NCBI GenBank assembly: GCA_900553215.1 | Contig: USCJ01000065.1 | Span: forward strand, 1-7,225 | Direction: 5' to 3' | DNA: 7,225 bases | Source of the DNA: an uncultured Collinsella sp. | Lineage (GTDB): Bacteria > Actinomycetota > Coriobacteriia > Coriobacteriales > Coriobacteriaceae | Shown here: piece by piece, positions 6,367-7,225 of the stretch | Layout of the letters: every line of letters starts with the position of its first letter | Numbering within the stretch: the stretch's first letter is position 1 | Position numbers and translations under genes: made by a program | Notes under the pieces: generated by a model | What the model was told of the DNA's origin: nothing | Database searches by the model: none | The model's input: the letters and a program-made list of their open reading frames with translations, nothing else

Positions 6367-6381
6367 AGGAGGATCGCTTTG
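6367..6381 (+). promoter_or_regulatory. Ribosome binding site fixing the TTG start of pyrH
   Basis: AGGAGG at 6367-6372, within the longer match AAAGGAGG (6365-6372), is followed after six bases by TTG 6379-6381. The strength and spacing of the site make this rare start codon convincing. A weak start codon behind a strong site may help lower pyrH output relative to rpsB-tsf, which is an inference. Confidence 0.85.
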
Positions 6382-7101
6382 TCCGACATCCGATATAAAC
6401 GCGTGCTTCTTAAGCTTTCCGGCGAAGCACTGATGGGCGACGGCCAATATGGCATTGACCCCAAGGTTACCGACCATCTTGCCAAGCAGGTCAAGGAGCT
6501 GCTCGCCGTTGGCCATGAGGTCGGCGTCGTTGTCGGCGGCGGCAATATTTTCCGTGGCATGGCCGGCGCTGCCGGTGGCATGGAGCGTGCTCAGGCCGAC
6601 TACATGGGCATGCTCGCGACCGTTATGAACGCGCTCGCCCTGCAGGATGCTTTCGAGCATAACGACGTTCCCTGCCGTGTGATGAGCGCTATCCAGATGA
6701 ACGAGATCTGCGAGCCCTATATTCGACGTCGCGCCATCAACCACCTTTCCAAGGGCAACGTCGTTATTTTTGCCGCCGGTTCGGGCAATCCGTACTTTAC
6801 GACCGACACCGCCGCGGCTCTTCGTGCGTGCGAGATCGGCGCCGAGATTCTGATTAAAGCCACCAAGGTTGACGGCATCTACGACAAGGATCCCGTCAAG
6901 TGCGCCGATGCCGTCCGTTTTGACAAGATTACCTATCACGAGGTTCTCGTTCGCGGCCTGCAGGTTATGGATTCCACGGCTACGGCACTGTGCCAGGATA
7001 ACCGTATGCCGATTTTGGTCCTCAACATCGATGGCGAGGACACCGTCAAGCGCGCGCTCGCGGGTGAGCCCGTCGGCACGCTCGTCTATCAGGAGGATTA
7101 A
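6379..7101 (+). CDS. pyrH: UMP kinase (uridylate kinase)
   Basis: This 240-residue bacterial UMP kinase of the amino-acid-kinase fold phosphorylates UMP to UDP with ATP in pyrimidine synthesis. The bacterial enzyme is hexameric and is typically activated by GTP and inhibited by UTP. Visible motifs are LLKLSGEAL (10-18, phosphate-binding Lys12), GGGNIFRG (53-60), [14 protein letters not shown] with UMP-binding Asp74, [15 protein letters not shown], and [16 protein letters not shown] for nucleotide binding. The start is a TTG codon at 6379. AGGAGG at 6367-6372 lies six bases before it, and the family's first strand begins seven residues in. No in-frame ATG is a plausible alternative, since the next Met is beyond the lysine motif. 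frr follows after two bases. The gene appears to be transcribed separately from tsf. Confidence 0.97.
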   Translation: MSDIRYKRVLLKLSGEALMGDGQYGIDPKVTDHLAKQVKELLAVGHEVGVVVGGGNIFRGMAGAAGGMERAQADYMGMLATVMNALALQDAFEHNDVPCRVMSAIQMNEICEPYIRRRAINHLSKGNVVIFAAGSGNPYFTTDTAAALRACEIGAEILIKATKVDGIYDKDPVKCADAVRFDKITYHEVLVRGLQVMDSTATALCQDNRMPILVLNIDGEDTVKRALAGEPVGTLVYQED

Positions 7102-7103
7102 GC

Positions 7104-7225
7104 ATGGCAGAGAACATCACCGCCCATATGGACAAGTCGCTCGAGTCCCTCAAGCATAACTTCTCCAAGGTCCGTACCGGTCGTGCCAACGCCAACATTC
7201 TGTCCGACATCACCGTCGATTATTA
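7104..7225 (+). CDS. frr: Ribosome recycling factor, 3'-truncated by window edge
   Basis: Forty complete codons are visible, starting at ATG 7104, with AGGAGG at 7091-7096 inside the end of pyrH and a seven-base spacer. The N-terminal helix of RRF is recognisable: MDKSLESLKHNFSKVRTGRA, then ANILSDITVDY. RRF acts with EF-G to split post-termination ribosomes; the full protein is about 185 residues, so most of the gene lies beyond the window. The two-base gap after the pyrH stop and the shared ribosome-binding region imply co-transcription and probable translational coupling with pyrH. Confidence 0.95.
   Translation, partial: MAENITAHMDKSLESLKHNFSKVRTGRANANILSDITVDY

Overview
The window is chromosomal housekeeping DNA from a GC-rich bacterium. 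All eight genes are on the + strand and tightly packed, with no mobile element, RNA gene or CRISPR array visible. The proteins best fit a Coriobacteriia-type actinobacterium such as a Collinsella relative. The reasons are high GC, the folate-dependent tRNA methylase TrmFO next to a Xer recombinase as in Firmicutes-like gene orders, and actinobacterial codon use. This assignment comes from family knowledge and recalled gene order, not from a search, so it is moderate confidence.

The first half (1-4398) reads as one DNA-processing and tRNA-modification operon. It runs from the 3' part of a ComM/YifB-type AAA+ ATPase (open at the left edge), through dprA (coupled by an ATGA overlap) and trmFO (14 nt later), to a Xer tyrosine recombinase. 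ComM and DprA both handle single-stranded DNA taken up in natural transformation. TrmFO makes ribothymidine at tRNA position 54. Xer resolves chromosome dimers. The Xer gene has no ATG, GTG or TTG at its expected 5' end. The best start is an ATA codon that overlaps the trmFO stop as ATAG and has a well-placed GGAGG ahead of it. This is the most notable observation in the window.

A 219-base gap (4399-4617) holds a good sigma-70-type promoter (TTGGCA, 17 bases, TATCAT) and a roughly 135-base leader that could be structured. It precedes rpsB-tsf (ribosomal protein S2 and elongation factor Ts), which have strongly optimised codon use. A strong intrinsic terminator closes this unit at 6285-6319. 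An extended -10 promoter then drives pyrH (UMP kinase, TTG start) and frr (ribosome recycling factor, cut by the right edge). The order rpsB-tsf-pyrH-frr is one of the best conserved in bacteria.

No clearly new biological system was found. The points worth following are the non-canonical Xer start, the possible S2 leader structure, the short and divergent DprA, and the compact gene order lacking topA and hslVU.
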